Of a DNA stretch of 64,000 bases, positions 46,994 through 58,123 are shown piece by piece. Origin of the DNA: Bryobacterales bacterium (GTDB lineage Bacteria > Acidobacteriota > Terriglobia > Bryobacterales > Bryobacteraceae). The notes beneath the pieces are model-generated. The model saw only the letters and a program-made list of their open reading frames with translations. It did no database searches and was not told where the DNA came from. The first letter of the stretch is position 1; each line of letters opens with the position of its first letter. The stretch is taken from NCBI GenBank assembly GCA_020852175.1, contig JADZBH010000018.1, positions 29,013-93,012 on the forward strand. The letters are read 5' to 3'. Made by a program: the position numbers and the translations under genes.

Positions 46994-47016
46994 CACTCAG
47001 TATGAGTGGGTTTTTT
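46990..47016 (+). terminator. Intrinsic terminator in the DAHP synthase leader
   Basis: Perfect 10-bp stem AACCCACTCA / TGAGTGGGTT with a 3-nt loop (GTA) continuing into a run of six T. It lies 23 nt before the DAHP synthase ATG, so it can only make sense as an attenuator (or as the end of the short leader RNA). Confidence 0.85.
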
Positions 47017-47038
47017 GTTTGATTCCGTAAGGAGCGCC

Positions 47039-48079
47039 ATGATCATCTCGATGAAACCTCACTCCTCGCCTGAGGAGATTCAGGCTGTTTGCCGGCGGAT
47101 CGAAGACTTTGGGTACAAGATTCACACCATCGAGGGCGTGGAGCGCGTGGTGATCGCCGCCATCGGAGTGGGCGACACCTCGCAGTGTCTGGAGTCGTTG
47201 GAGGCCCTTCCACAGGTGGAAAAAGCAATGCGAATCAGCGCTCCTTACAAGTTTGTCAGCCGTGAGTACAAGAACGCGAGGACGCGTATCAAGGTACGCG
47301 ACTTCGAAATCGGCGGCGACGAGTTCATCATGATGGCCGGTCCCTGCTCGGTGGAAAGCGAGCAGCAGATCATGACCTCCGCCGAAGCCGTCGCCAAGGC
47401 CGGCGCGCGGATGCTTCGCGGCGGCGCCTTCAAGCCGCGCACCTCTCCCTACGATTTTCAGGGCATGGAACTGGAAGGGTTGAAGCTGCTGCGCAAGGCG
47501 GGCGACGCCATGGGCCTGGGCGTCATCACCGAGGTGATGAGCGACCGGGATGTCGAGATGGTGGCTCAGTACACCGACATTTTGCAGATCGGCGCGCGGA
47601 ACATGCAGAACTTCGCCCTGCTCAAAGGCCTGGGCAAAGCGGGCCGTCCCGTGCTGCTGAAGCGCGGCCTGAGTTCCACGGTCAAGGAGTTGCTCATGTC
47701 GGCGGAGTACATTGTCGCCCATGGCAACCGCGACGTCATGCTGTGCGAACGCGGCATCCGCACCTTTGAAACCATCACGCGCAATACCTGCGACATCGTG
47801 GCCGTGCCCGCATTGCAGGAATTGACGCACCTGCCCGTGATTCTCGACCCCAGCCACGCCACGGGCAAGCGCAGTCTGGTGCCGGCGCTTTGCCGGGCCG
47901 GCGTGGCCATTGGCGCCGATGGCATCATCGTCGAGGCGCATCCCTGCCCGGAGAAGGCCGTCAGCGATGGCGCGCAATCGCTCACGCTGGAACAGTTCGA
48001 CAAGATGATGCGCGATCTGGGACCCTACCTGGAACTCTGGCGCGGCGCCCGCGTTGCCCAGGAGTTGGTTTCGGCATAA
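47039..48079 (+). CDS. 3-deoxy-7-phosphoheptulonate (DAHP) synthase, type I-beta with N-terminal regulatory domain
   Basis: First enzyme of the shikimate pathway (PEP + erythrose-4-phosphate). The N-terminal ~75 residues form a ferredoxin-like regulatory domain ([29 protein letters not shown]...), as in Thermotoga maritima DAHP synthase, which is inhibited by Tyr and Phe. The catalytic barrel has [10 protein letters not shown] (metal Cys), [30 protein letters not shown] and [10 protein letters not shown] (metal His). 346 aa. ATG 47039 is preceded by AAGGAG at 5-nt spacing, in contrast to the leaderless genes around it. Expression is probably under attenuation control by the upstream leader. 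Confidence 0.95.
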   Translation: MIISMKPHSSPEEIQAVCRRIEDFGYKIHTIEGVERVVIAAIGVGDTSQCLESLEALPQVEKAMRISAPYKFVSREYKNARTRIKVRDFEIGGDEFIMMAGPCSVESEQQIMTSAEAVAKAGARMLRGGAFKPRTSPYDFQGMELEGLKLLRKAGDAMGLGVITEVMSDRDVEMVAQYTDILQIGARNMQNFALLKGLGKAGRPVLLKRGLSSTVKELLMSAEYIVAHGNRDVMLCERGIRTFETITRNTCDIVAVPALQELTHLPVILDPSHATGKRSLVPALCRAGVAIGADGIIVEAHPCPEKAVSDGAQSLTLEQFDKMMRDLGPYLELWRGARVAQELVSA

Positions 48080-48091
48080 TCGGAACCCGCC

Positions 48092-49018
48092 GTGCGCAAA
48101 CCTTACCGGCTGTGGCAACTGATTCTGTTCGTCATCGTCTGCTGTGGCGCGGTGCTGGGTGTGCTGTGGTACCGCCAGTCGCGCTCCATCGTTAACCTGT
48201 CGCAGTTGCTGGCGCGGCTGCCGGCGGACCGTACCGTGGTTTGCGCCATCGATGTGAAGTCCTTGCGCACGGCCGGCGTGCTCGATCTCATTGCCGGTTC
48301 GCGCGGCGTCGAGGAGCTGGACTACCGGAACTTCATCCAGGAGACCGGTTTCGATTATCGCGAGGACCTCGACTACATCGTGGCCGCCTTCGACTCCGAA
48401 CATAAGTATTTCCTGCTGAAGGGCCGTTTCAACTGGAAGCAGGTGACACAGTATGCCACCAGGCGCGGCGGCCAGTGCGTGAACGGATTTTGCACGATGC
48501 GTGGAGCCGTGCCCAGCCGGAATCTCTCGTTCTTCGCGGCATCGAAGGATGTGCTGGCCCTGGCGGTAGGCTATGCGCCGAAGGCCGCCTACACGCTGAT
48601 GCCGGCGGACCGTCCCGAAAGCGGCGTTGTGATTCCCAGCGCTCCTTTCTGGATCACGCTGCCCGGCCCGCTCCTGAGCGCCAGCAATTCGCTGCCCGAT
48701 GGCGTGAAGGCGTTCGCTTCGGCGCTGTCCGGCTCCGAGCGCATCACGCTGTCCGTCGATGCCGGGGCGACCGGCTTTTCGGCGAACCTCCAGGCCGAAT
48801 GTCCGGACGGCAAGCAGGCGGTCGAGGTGCGAGACCGTTTGCGCGCGCTCACCACCGTGCTCGCGAAAATGATCCAGCGTAGCGGCCAGCAGCCCAATCC
48901 CGACGACCTCAGTGGCGTGCTCACCTCGGGCATCTTCGAGGTCTCAGGACAAACGGTCACCGGCAAATGGCCGGTCTCGCGTGCGCTGCTGGAAGCCGTT
49001 TCCGCGGGCACACTGTAG
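48092..49018 (+). CDS. Membrane-anchored protein of unknown function
   Basis: 308 aa starting with GTG. One N-terminal membrane anchor (LWQLILFVIVCCGAVLGVLWY, ~7-27) is followed by an extracytoplasmic domain (LSQLLARLPADRTVVCAIDVKSLRTAGVLDLIAGSRGVEELDYRNFIQETGFDYREDLDYIVAAF). It resembles acidobacterial hypothetical proteins that score stress or substrate in a beta-rich fold, but I assign no function. It begins 12 nt after DAHP synthase and may be cotranscribed. Confidence 0.75.
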   Translation: MRKPYRLWQLILFVIVCCGAVLGVLWYRQSRSIVNLSQLLARLPADRTVVCAIDVKSLRTAGVLDLIAGSRGVEELDYRNFIQETGFDYREDLDYIVAAFDSEHKYFLLKGRFNWKQVTQYATRRGGQCVNGFCTMRGAVPSRNLSFFAASKDVLALAVGYAPKAAYTLMPADRPESGVVIPSAPFWITLPGPLLSASNSLPDGVKAFASALSGSERITLSVDAGATGFSANLQAECPDGKQAVEVRDRLRALTTVLAKMIQRSGQQPNPDDLSGVLTSGIFEVSGQTVTGKWPVSRALLEAVSAGTL

Positions 49019-49062
49019 CCGCCGCGGGACTCCGCCGCCGCCGGCGCGGCGCCCCGCATTGC

Positions 49063-49068
49063 TACACT
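49063..49068 (+). promoter_or_regulatory. Extended -10 element TGC-TACACT before argS
   Basis: TACACT with TG at the extended -10 position, 12 nt before the argS GTG. Confidence 0.5.
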
Positions 49069-49080
49069 GGACTTTCCCCT

Positions 49081-51039
49081 GTGTTCCACATCATTGAAAA
49101 GCAAATCCAGCGGCTCGTGTCCGGTCATCTCACGGCCCGCTATGGCGAGACGATGGAGGTGGCCATCGAGTCGCCCAAGCAGTCGAGCTTCGGCGAACTG
49201 GCGCTGCCGGTGGCCTTCCAACTGGCCCGTACGTTGAAGAAAGCGCCTCGCGCGATCGCGCAGGAACTGGCCGGCGATCTCGGAGCGCTGCCCGGCGTCG
49301 CGACAATCGAGATCGCCGGAAACGGCTATCTGAATCTCCGGCTGGACCGCGGTGCGTATGGCCATGCCCTGCTGGCCGGCGGCGGCGCGGCGGCCTCCAC
49401 AGGCCACAAGATCATCGTCGAGCATACGAACATCAACCCGAACAAGGCGGCGCACATCGGCCACCTGCGGAACTCGGTTCTCGGCGACACGTTCGTGCGT
49501 ATGTTGCGCGCCTCGGGCAACACGGTGGAGGTGCAGAACTACATTGACAACACCGGCGTGCAGGTGGCCGACGTCGTGGTGGGCTTCCACTACCTTGAAC
49601 GGAAATCCGCCGCCGAGGTGGCCGCCCTGGCCGCCGCCCCGCGCTTCGACTATCTCTGCTGGGATCTTTACGCGCGCGTTTCGCAATACTTCAAGGAACA
49701 TCCGGAGAGTGAGAAGTGGCGGGCCGAAACGCTGCACGCGATCGAGGCGAACCAGGGCGCGCAGGCCGAGTTGGCGCATGTGGTCGCCGACGCCGTCGTG
49801 CTCCGCCATCTGGCCACGATGCGCCGTCTGGACATCGTCTACGATGTGCTGCCGCGCGAAAGCGAAATTCTGCATCTCCAGTTCTGGGCCACCGCGTTCG
49901 AATTGCTCAAACAGCGCGGCGCCATCTACCTGGCTACCGAAGGCAAGAAGGCCGGCTGCTGGGTGATGGCTGGTTCTCACTTCCGGGAGAATGTCACGGC
50001 GGACGAGGACGACGCCGACGATTCCAAGGTGATCGTTCGCTCCAACGGCATCGTCACCTACGTTGGCAAGGACATCGCCTATCAACTGTGGAAGTTCGGC
50101 CTGCTGGGCAAGGACTTCCACTATAAGCCTCTGCTCGAGGAAGCGCCGGGGCACACCGTGTGGGTGTCCACGGACGAGGAGCAGTCCGCCGGCGCGCCCC
50201 ATTTCGGCGCCGGACACACCGTGTACAACGTGATCGACACGCGCCAGTCCTACCTGCAGGACGTGGTGGCCGCCGGCTTGCGCGCCCTGGGCTACGAGGA
50301 GCAGGCCGGCCGCTCCATCCACTTCAACTATGAGATGGTGGCGCTCACGCCGGGCACATGTGTCGAGTTGGGCATCGAACTGAGCGAAGAGGACAGGAAG
50401 CGCGCCTACGTCGAGGTCTCGGGCCGCAAGGGGCTCGGCGTGAAGGCCGACGACCTGATCGACAAGCTCATCGAAAAAGCGCTCGCCGAGGTGGAAGACC
50501 GCAACCCGGACAAGCCCGCCGTCGCCCGCCTCCTGGCGGCCACGCAAATCGCCACCGGAGCCCTGCGCTATTTCATGTTGAAGTTCACGCGCAATACGGT
50601 GATCGCATTCGACCTGCGGGAGGCGCTGGCCTTCGTGGGCGAAACCGGTCCCTATGTGCAATATGCCGCCGTGCGCGCCGGAAAGATCCTTTCAAAGTTT
50701 GGCGAACGCGGCGAGACGTTGCCGGATTTCGCCGCCGTGCTCACTCAGGAAGCCTTCGAACGGCAACTGGCCACCGAGGATCTTTGGCAGACGGTGCTGT
50801 TGATCTCCAAGGCGGAGTCCGCTCTCGAAGACGCCCTGGCCAAGGGCGAACCGGCGCACTTCGCCAAATACGCCTTCCAACTCGCCCAGGGCTTCAGCGC
50901 CTTCTACGACGGCTATTCCGTGATCCACGAGCAGGATCCCGAGCGGCGCGCCTTCCTTTTGTGGGTGACCCTGTACTTCGGACGGCAGCTTGCCTGGACG
51001 CTGGATATCCTCGGCATTCCGGCGCCCGCCTACATGTGA
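49081..51039 (+). CDS. argS: Arginyl-tRNA synthetase
   Basis: Class I aminoacyl-tRNA synthetase, 652 aa. The N-terminal Add-1 domain is followed by HIGH at residues 125-128 (NPNKAAHIGHLRN), YIDNTGVQVADVV, and EGKKAGCWVM; the second signature is a KMSK-like VSGRKGLGVK. The C-terminal anticodon-binding domain ends LDILGIPAPAYM. GTG 49081 is chosen: it directly begins the family sequence FHIIEKQIQ and lies 12 nt after a -10 element; the frame upstream covers the end of the preceding gene. Confidence 0.95.
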   Translation: MFHIIEKQIQRLVSGHLTARYGETMEVAIESPKQSSFGELALPVAFQLARTLKKAPRAIAQELAGDLGALPGVATIEIAGNGYLNLRLDRGAYGHALLAGGGAAASTGHKIIVEHTNINPNKAAHIGHLRNSVLGDTFVRMLRASGNTVEVQNYIDNTGVQVADVVVGFHYLERKSAAEVAALAAAPRFDYLCWDLYARVSQYFKEHPESEKWRAETLHAIEANQGAQAELAHVVADAVVLRHLATMRRLDIVYDVLPRESEILHLQFWATAFELLKQRGAIYLATEGKKAGCWVMAGSHFRENVTADEDDADDSKVIVRSNGIVTYVGKDIAYQLWKFGLLGKDFHYKPLLEEAPGHTVWVSTDEEQSAGAPHFGAGHTVYNVIDTRQSYLQDVVAAGLRALGYEEQAGRSIHFNYEMVALTPGTCVELGIELSEEDRKRAYVEVSGRKGLGVKADDLIDKLIEKALAEVEDRNPDKPAVARLLAATQIATGALRYFMLKFTRNTVIAFDLREALAFVGETGPYVQYAAVRAGKILSKFGERGETLPDFAAVLTQEAFERQLATEDLWQTVLLISKAESALEDALAKGEPAHFAKYAFQLAQGFSAFYDGYSVIHEQDPERRAFLLWVTLYFGRQLAWTLDILGIPAPAYM

Positions 51040-51042
51040 CGC

Positions 51043-51084
51043 TTGACACCGGGAACTGTATACTGTACATGTACAGTGTACAGT
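51043..51084 (+). promoter_or_regulatory. Promoter and 30-bp palindromic operator of the GntR gene
   Basis: TTGACA at 51043-51048 is followed by a palindrome at 51055-51084 with 14 of 15 base pairs matching; its perfect core ACTGTACATGTACAGT is at 51062-51077. The palindrome covers the -10 region and reaches into the GTG start codon, so the encoded GntR/YtrA-type protein very likely represses its own operon. Confidence 0.7.
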
Positions 51085-51475
51085 GAAGCAGCCGCCCGCA
51101 ATTGCCATTGATCTTGCCTCGCCAGAAGCCGTGGTGCGCCAGATCGCCAGGCAACTCCGCCAGTTCATCGTCGAAGGAGCGCTGTCCCCGGGCGACGAAC
51201 TTCCCGGAGTCCGCCGCCTGGCCATGGACCTTGGCATTCACTTCAACACGGCCGCCGAAGCCTACCGCCAGTTGGCCTCCGATGGCTGGATCGAGGTGAA
51301 CCACGGCCGTGCGGCACGCGTATGCAAACGCGAGCAGCCCGCCGCCGGAGCGGAGACCGTGCAGCGATGGGGCGAACGCCTGCGCGCGCTCATCGCCGAC
51401 ACGCGCGCCGCCGGAGTGCCCGCGCGCCGCATCCGCCGCGAACTGGAACTGGCGCTGGAGGACCTGAAAAGATGA
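51083..51475 (+). CDS. GntR family (YtrA-type) transcriptional regulator
   Basis: 130-aa protein with an N-terminal winged helix: VVRQIARQLRQFIVEGALSPGDELPGVRRLAMDLGIHFNTAAEAYRQLASDGWIEVNHGRAARV. The C-terminal ~50 residues form a short helical dimerization tail, as in the YtrA subfamily, which lacks a large ligand domain. Its stop overlaps the start of the next gene (ATGA), which is therefore the likely regulated partner. Operator upstream described separately. Confidence 0.92.
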   Translation: MKQPPAIAIDLASPEAVVRQIARQLRQFIVEGALSPGDELPGVRRLAMDLGIHFNTAAEAYRQLASDGWIEVNHGRAARVCKREQPAAGAETVQRWGERLRALIADTRAAGVPARRIRRELELALEDLKR

Positions 51476-52488
51476 ACGCGAACTCCCTCGCCCTGCTCCC
51501 GGCCCTCGTGATTATGGCCGTGATATTGGACATCCTGCCGCGCCGCCCGCGCCGCGGGCTCTATTTTGGCGTCACCACGGGCGAGGCGTTTGCGCGGTCA
51601 GAGGAAGGCCGCGCGATTGCACGGCGCTACCGGTTCATGGTGTGGGCCGGGACGCTGCTGGCGCTGGTGCTGTTGCCGCTCTCCGCCGGCGCTCAACCCG
51701 TTGCCGCGCAGGTGGCCGTGGGAGCCGCCGCCTGGTTGCACGCCCGCCGCCGCGCTGCGCCTCACGCCATTCAGCCGCCTTCGGTCCGCACCGCCGTGCT
51801 TGCAGGGGAGCCTTCCGCGCCGCTTGGCGCGCTGCTGGCCCTGTTGGCCTCCTTCGCAGTACTCGCCGCCGCGGGGACTCTGCTCTATCTCAACTACGAC
51901 GCGCTTCCTGAACGCATCCCCACGCACTACGGCTTCTCTGGAAAGGCCGACGCCTTCCGCCTGAAGACACCTGGCCGGGTGGCCCTGCCCGTGGTGATCG
52001 GTGTGCTCACCTGGATGCTGCTGGCGCTGAATCTCTACGGCATCGCCTATGGCACGCGCCGCGGGGGCTCACCGGAAACCCGCGTCGCGCGCGATGCCCA
52101 ACGCGTCTATTTCGGACGCCTTCTGGCGATGTTGGAACTGGTCCTCAGCGGGTTGTTCGCCTACCTTGCCGTCTCGCCCCTTGTGGATACGCAGCGCCTG
52201 GCCGGAAGCGGTTGGATCATGCCCGCGCTCACCGTGCTGCTGCTGGTTGGCCCGGTGTGGGCCGTGTTGCGCTGGCACGAACAGGCCGGCGGCGCGGGTG
52301 ACGACACGCCCGACGCGTATTGGATGGGCGGGATGTTCTATTGGAACGCGAGTGATCCGGTGTTGATGGTGGAGCGGCGCGATGGCGTCGGCTACACGCC
52401 CAATTTCGCCCATCCCTTCGCCTGGGCGCAGGGTCTAATCGTTCTGGCCCTCATTACACTGCCGCTCATGCTTTATTCGATGGGCTGA
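51472..52488 (+). CDS. DUF1648 membrane protein, regulated with the GntR gene
   Basis: 338-aa multi-pass membrane protein with about seven helices. The central region has the DUF1648 motif LNYDALPERIPTHYGFSGKADAF, and the C-terminal part has a DUF5808-like motif WMGGMFYWNASDPVLMVERRDGVGYTPNFAHP. Similar proteins are linked to SdpI-like immunity or membrane stress (family knowledge, loose). YtrA regulators usually control ABC-transporter genes; none is here. The ATG overlaps the gntR stop. Confidence 0.83.
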   Translation: MNANSLALLPALVIMAVILDILPRRPRRGLYFGVTTGEAFARSEEGRAIARRYRFMVWAGTLLALVLLPLSAGAQPVAAQVAVGAAAWLHARRRAAPHAIQPPSVRTAVLAGEPSAPLGALLALLASFAVLAAAGTLLYLNYDALPERIPTHYGFSGKADAFRLKTPGRVALPVVIGVLTWMLLALNLYGIAYGTRRGGSPETRVARDAQRVYFGRLLAMLELVLSGLFAYLAVSPLVDTQRLAGSGWIMPALTVLLLVGPVWAVLRWHEQAGGAGDDTPDAYWMGGMFYWNASDPVLMVERRDGVGYTPNFAHPFAWAQGLIVLALITLPLMLYSMG

Positions 52489-52503
52489 CGCCGCGCCCTG
52501 CGA

Positions 52504-52509
52504 TAAACT
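52504..52509 (+). promoter_or_regulatory. -10 element TAAACT before acnA
   Basis: TAAACT 11 nt before the acnA ATG. Confidence 0.45.
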
Positions 52510-52520
52510 GGTTGTAACCC

Positions 52521-55181
<2,661 letters not shown>

Positions 55182-55193
55182 GCCCGGCGCCAG

Positions 55194-56186
55194 TTAAAAC
55201 CAGCGCCGCTTATCGACGACGTTCAGGAGCGGTTTGCCTTGCGCGAACCGCTCCACGTTGTCCACGAGGACGCCCAGATGCCGCCCGGCGATGCGTGGCG
55301 AAAATCCGGCCACATGCGGCGTCAGAATCGCGTTCTCCATGCTCCACAGCGGGTGGGCAGGGGGCAGCGGCTCGGTCTCGAACACGTCGAGCGCCGCTCC
55401 GGCGATGATGCCTTCGCGCAGCGCGGCCACCAGATCGTCGAGCACCACGATGGCGCCCCGGCCGATGTTGATCAGGTAGGCGTCCGGCGGCATCCTGGCG
55501 ATCAGCGCCCGGTTGAACATCCGCTCGGTGTCCGGCGTGTGCGGAGCGCAGATGACGGTGAACCTGCTTCTCGCCAGCAGGTCCGGCAGACGGTCCATGC
55601 CCCACAACGCCACCCCTTCGCAGGGCGCTTCCTTTCGCACGGGATCGACCGCCAGCACGGGCATCTGAAAGGCGCGCGCCCGCCGCGCCACTTCGGCGCC
55701 GATCTCGCCGCAGCCCACCACGCCCAGCGTACAGTCGCTCAGATGCAGGTGCGCGCGGTCGATGCCGTTCACCACGCCGGGGCCCAGCGAGAAACTGGCG
55801 CGCGCCTGCTCGCCGCCGCAAGGCTCCCAGCGCCGCCGTTGAATGTACAAGTGCAGGTTGCGCGCGAAGCACAGCACATAGCCCATCACCTGGTCGGCGA
55901 TCACGTCGCTGAACAGCCCGCGCATGTTGGTCAGGGTGCAGGCATGTTCGATCAGGGCGGGGAAGAGGTAGTGTTCCAGGCTCGCCGTGGGCGACTGCAC
56001 CCAGCGCAACCGGCGTGCGGCCGCCAGTAGCGCGGGCGTCATCTTACCGAAGAAGGCGTCGGCGTCGGCGATCTCTTCGGAAGCTCCGGCCTCGCCGCCG
56101 CAATTGACAACGCGCAACCCGCCCCCGGCCATTCGCAGCTTTTCCAGCCGTTCCGCCTCAACGGGCGGCCATACAACAAGTTTCAT
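55194..56186 (-). CDS. D-2-hydroxyacid dehydrogenase family protein
   Basis: 330-aa NAD-dependent dehydrogenase. Rossmann motif LGVVGCGEIGAEVARRA, catalytic Arg in LINIGRGAIVV, Glu in DVFETEPLPPAHPLW and His in LTPHVAGFSPR. Such proteins reduce 2-keto acids such as glyoxylate or phenylpyruvate; the substrate is unknown. It starts 9 nt after the S24-like protease gene ends, on the same strand. Confidence 0.92.
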   Translation of the reverse strand: MKLVVWPPVEAERLEKLRMAGGGLRVVNCGGEAGASEEIADADAFFGKMTPALLAAARRLRWVQSPTASLEHYLFPALIEHACTLTNMRGLFSDVIADQVMGYVLCFARNLHLYIQRRRWEPCGGEQARASFSLGPGVVNGIDRAHLHLSDCTLGVVGCGEIGAEVARRARAFQMPVLAVDPVRKEAPCEGVALWGMDRLPDLLARSRFTVICAPHTPDTERMFNRALIARMPPDAYLINIGRGAIVVLDDLVAALREGIIAGAALDVFETEPLPPAHPLWSMENAILTPHVAGFSPRIAGRHLGVLVDNVERFAQGKPLLNVVDKRRWF

Positions 56187-56195
56187 AAGAAATGT

Positions 56196-56999
56196 TTAGT
56201 CCAGGACGGCGACGAACTCAGCCACCACCCGGGCCGGCTTGTCCTCGGTGAGCTGCCAGCGGTCGAACTCGGGGTTGAGCGGCTCCATCCAGATCTCGGC
56301 GTGCTCCCACTCGCCGTCCTCACTGGCGCGCTTGGCGCTGCGGTAGCGCTTCACCGTGTAGCGCTCGCCGCCTTCGGGTTCGCTCAGGTCCTCCACCAGC
56401 ACCAGTTTGCCCTGGCGCGAGCCGCCGCCGAATTCGCGAAACAGGCAGAGACTGCCGCTGGCGATGCGTGGCTCCATGGAGCGCCCCAACACATGCGCCG
56501 CGAACATGCCCGTCGTGATGCGCACGCCGGCGGGCACCTCGATCCAGTCCTCCAACTCGGCCGTCATCCGGCCGCCAAAACCGCCCGCGGCCGCCCTCAC
56601 GCTCCACACGGGCAGGTGCGTGTCGTAGCGGCGTACGGTCGCCGGAACGTGCCGTTCATACATCCGGTTCAGGGTGGCGTTGAAAGGGCCCAGCAGCACG
56701 CGCTCGGGCTGGCTCATGCGGATGGTGTTGGACAGCGTGTCTTCCAGTTGGGCCATCAGCGCGGCGGCCCCCAGTTCCCCGGCCTTGGCGCGCAGATCCT
56801 CTTCCAGCGCCTCGAACACGTCCAGATCGTCGCCGTTCCCGGTCAGCGCGTCCCAGTCGCGCCGCATGCGGATTCCGATGCGCCCCGTGGCGCCGTCGAA
56901 CAGAATGACCCCGCACGGCTCCGGCGCGCGTCCCGGCAGCGACACCTCCAACAGCCGTAAATCCGCCAAGCGGGACTCCGCCACGGTTGCCGTTCGCAT
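56196..56999 (-). CDS. LexA/UmuD-like S24 protease domain protein without a helix-turn-helix
   Basis: 267-aa cytoplasmic protein. The C-terminal half is an S24 peptidase-like domain: catalytic Ser174 in VLGRSMEPRI, Lys217 in YTVKRYRS, and an Ala-Gly pair at 138/139 (RAAAGGFGG) placed like the LexA autocleavage site. The N-terminal ~120 residues carry no recognisable DNA-binding HTH; they form an alpha/beta region (SLPGRAPEPCGVILFDGATGRIGIRM, VFEALEEDLRAKAGELGAAALM). It may be a stress-activated protease or a cleavable effector (inference). It lies 9 nt upstream of the dehydrogenase. Confidence 0.75.
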   Translation of the reverse strand: MRTATVAESRLADLRLLEVSLPGRAPEPCGVILFDGATGRIGIRMRRDWDALTGNGDDLDVFEALEEDLRAKAGELGAAALMAQLEDTLSNTIRMSQPERVLLGPFNATLNRMYERHVPATVRRYDTHLPVWSVRAAAGGFGGRMTAELEDWIEVPAGVRITTGMFAAHVLGRSMEPRIASGSLCLFREFGGGSRQGKLVLVEDLSEPEGGERYTVKRYRSAKRASEDGEWEHAEIWMEPLNPEFDRWQLTEDKPARVVAEFVAVLD

Positions 57000-57045
57000 T
57001 CTGCTTCTACGCTCTTTGCCCTTATCGGCGCAACCGCCGGTTCCG

Positions 57046-58077
57046 TTACCGCGCCCGTTCCGGCGAGTAGGGATAATATCCGGAGCGATGGCGCACCTTC
57101 ACCGCCGGCAGCGAAGGCACCTCCACCTTGATCTCCCGGAACACCTTCGCGGTATCGGACGCCGCCGGAATGTAGCGCATGATGTACTGCGTCGTGATCT
57201 CGCCGGCCACGTTGGCGATCGAACCGAAGATCCCCTTGGCGATCTCGCTTGCATACCCCCCCGTGCCCACCTTCAGCGCATAGTTGCCTTCATCGGATGG
57301 CGTGGACAGATAGCCGCTCACGTCCTTGTACAGGTTGTTCAGCGGGTACTCCACGCGCCCGCCCGTATCTTCGGCCAGTTTCAGCAGGTTCTTCTCGCCC
57401 ACGCTGTTGAAGCCGAATGCCACCGTGCTGACGCCATATATAGTCACCAGATTCCGCTGCGCCAGTTCCAGCACCTCGTCCAGCGTCTTCTTGGATGCCG
57501 TGTCGTGGCCGTCGCCAATGACGACGATCACGCGGCGCGGCTCGATCGGTTCGCCCTTCACCAGGTCTCGGCGCGTGCAAGCCAGATAGATGGCGTCATA
57601 AAACGCCGCCCCGCCCCCGGGCTTCAGCTTGCGGATCTTATCGACGATGTTCTCAGGGTCGAATTTCGTATTGGCCTGGATTTCGGCCTCGTTGCCGTAG
57701 CTCACCAGGTAGCCGGAGTATTGCGGCTCGCCCGGCATGAGGTTCAACACCAGGTCGATGGCCGCCTCCTGGAACACCTTCCAGTGAAGACGGCTCGCGT
57801 TGCTCACGTCGATGAGAAAACCCACCACCACCGGCTGGTTGCGTTCCCGGCTGAAAAATTTGATCTGCTGCGGTTTGCCATCCTCGAAGACGCGGAAGTC
57901 GCCCACGTCGAGGTTGGAGACGAAGCGGCCTTTGTCGTCGGTGACGGTCACGGGCACGATCACCTCGTTCACGGCGACGCGGATGTCGCCGGGACTGGGC
58001 GTACCGGTTTGGGCGCGCGCCCAGCCCCCCGGAAACAGAGGCGTGGCCAGAAGGCCCAGTGCATTACGGCGAAGCAT
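57046..58077 (-). CDS. Exported VWFA-domain protein of the acidobacterial TIGR03436 type
   Basis: 343-aa protein with a signal peptide (ALGLLATPLFPGGWARAQ). After a beta-rich start (VNEVIVPVTVTDDKGRFVSNLDVGDFRVFEDGKPQQIKFFSRE) comes a von Willebrand A domain whose MIDAS reads DVSNAS from Asp90, not the canonical DxSxS, so metal binding may be weak. The end EIKVEVPSLPAVKVRHRSGYYP is typical of this family, which is abundant in Acidobacteria and of unknown role. TATAAT lies 13 nt upstream of the ATG. Confidence 0.88.
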   Translation of the reverse strand: MLRRNALGLLATPLFPGGWARAQTGTPSPGDIRVAVNEVIVPVTVTDDKGRFVSNLDVGDFRVFEDGKPQQIKFFSRERNQPVVVGFLIDVSNASRLHWKVFQEAAIDLVLNLMPGEPQYSGYLVSYGNEAEIQANTKFDPENIVDKIRKLKPGGGAAFYDAIYLACTRRDLVKGEPIEPRRVIVVIGDGHDTASKKTLDEVLELAQRNLVTIYGVSTVAFGFNSVGEKNLLKLAEDTGGRVEYPLNNLYKDVSGYLSTPSDEGNYALKVGTGGYASEIAKGIFGSIANVAGEITTQYIMRYIPAASDTAKVFREIKVEVPSLPAVKVRHRSGYYPYSPERAR

Positions 58078-58090
58078 GGCTACATCGACG

Positions 58091-58096
58091 ATTATA
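58091..58096 (-). promoter_or_regulatory. -10 element TATAAT before the VWA gene
   Basis: Perfect TATAAT on the minus strand, 13 nt from the ATG. Confidence 0.55.
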
Positions 58097-58123
58097 CGCC
58101 GCCGGGGGGTACACGAATCTGGT

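Noticed and set aside
47039..47041. The DAHP synthase gene as part of the leaderless group
   Set aside because: It has a clear AAGGAG at normal spacing and a long leader.
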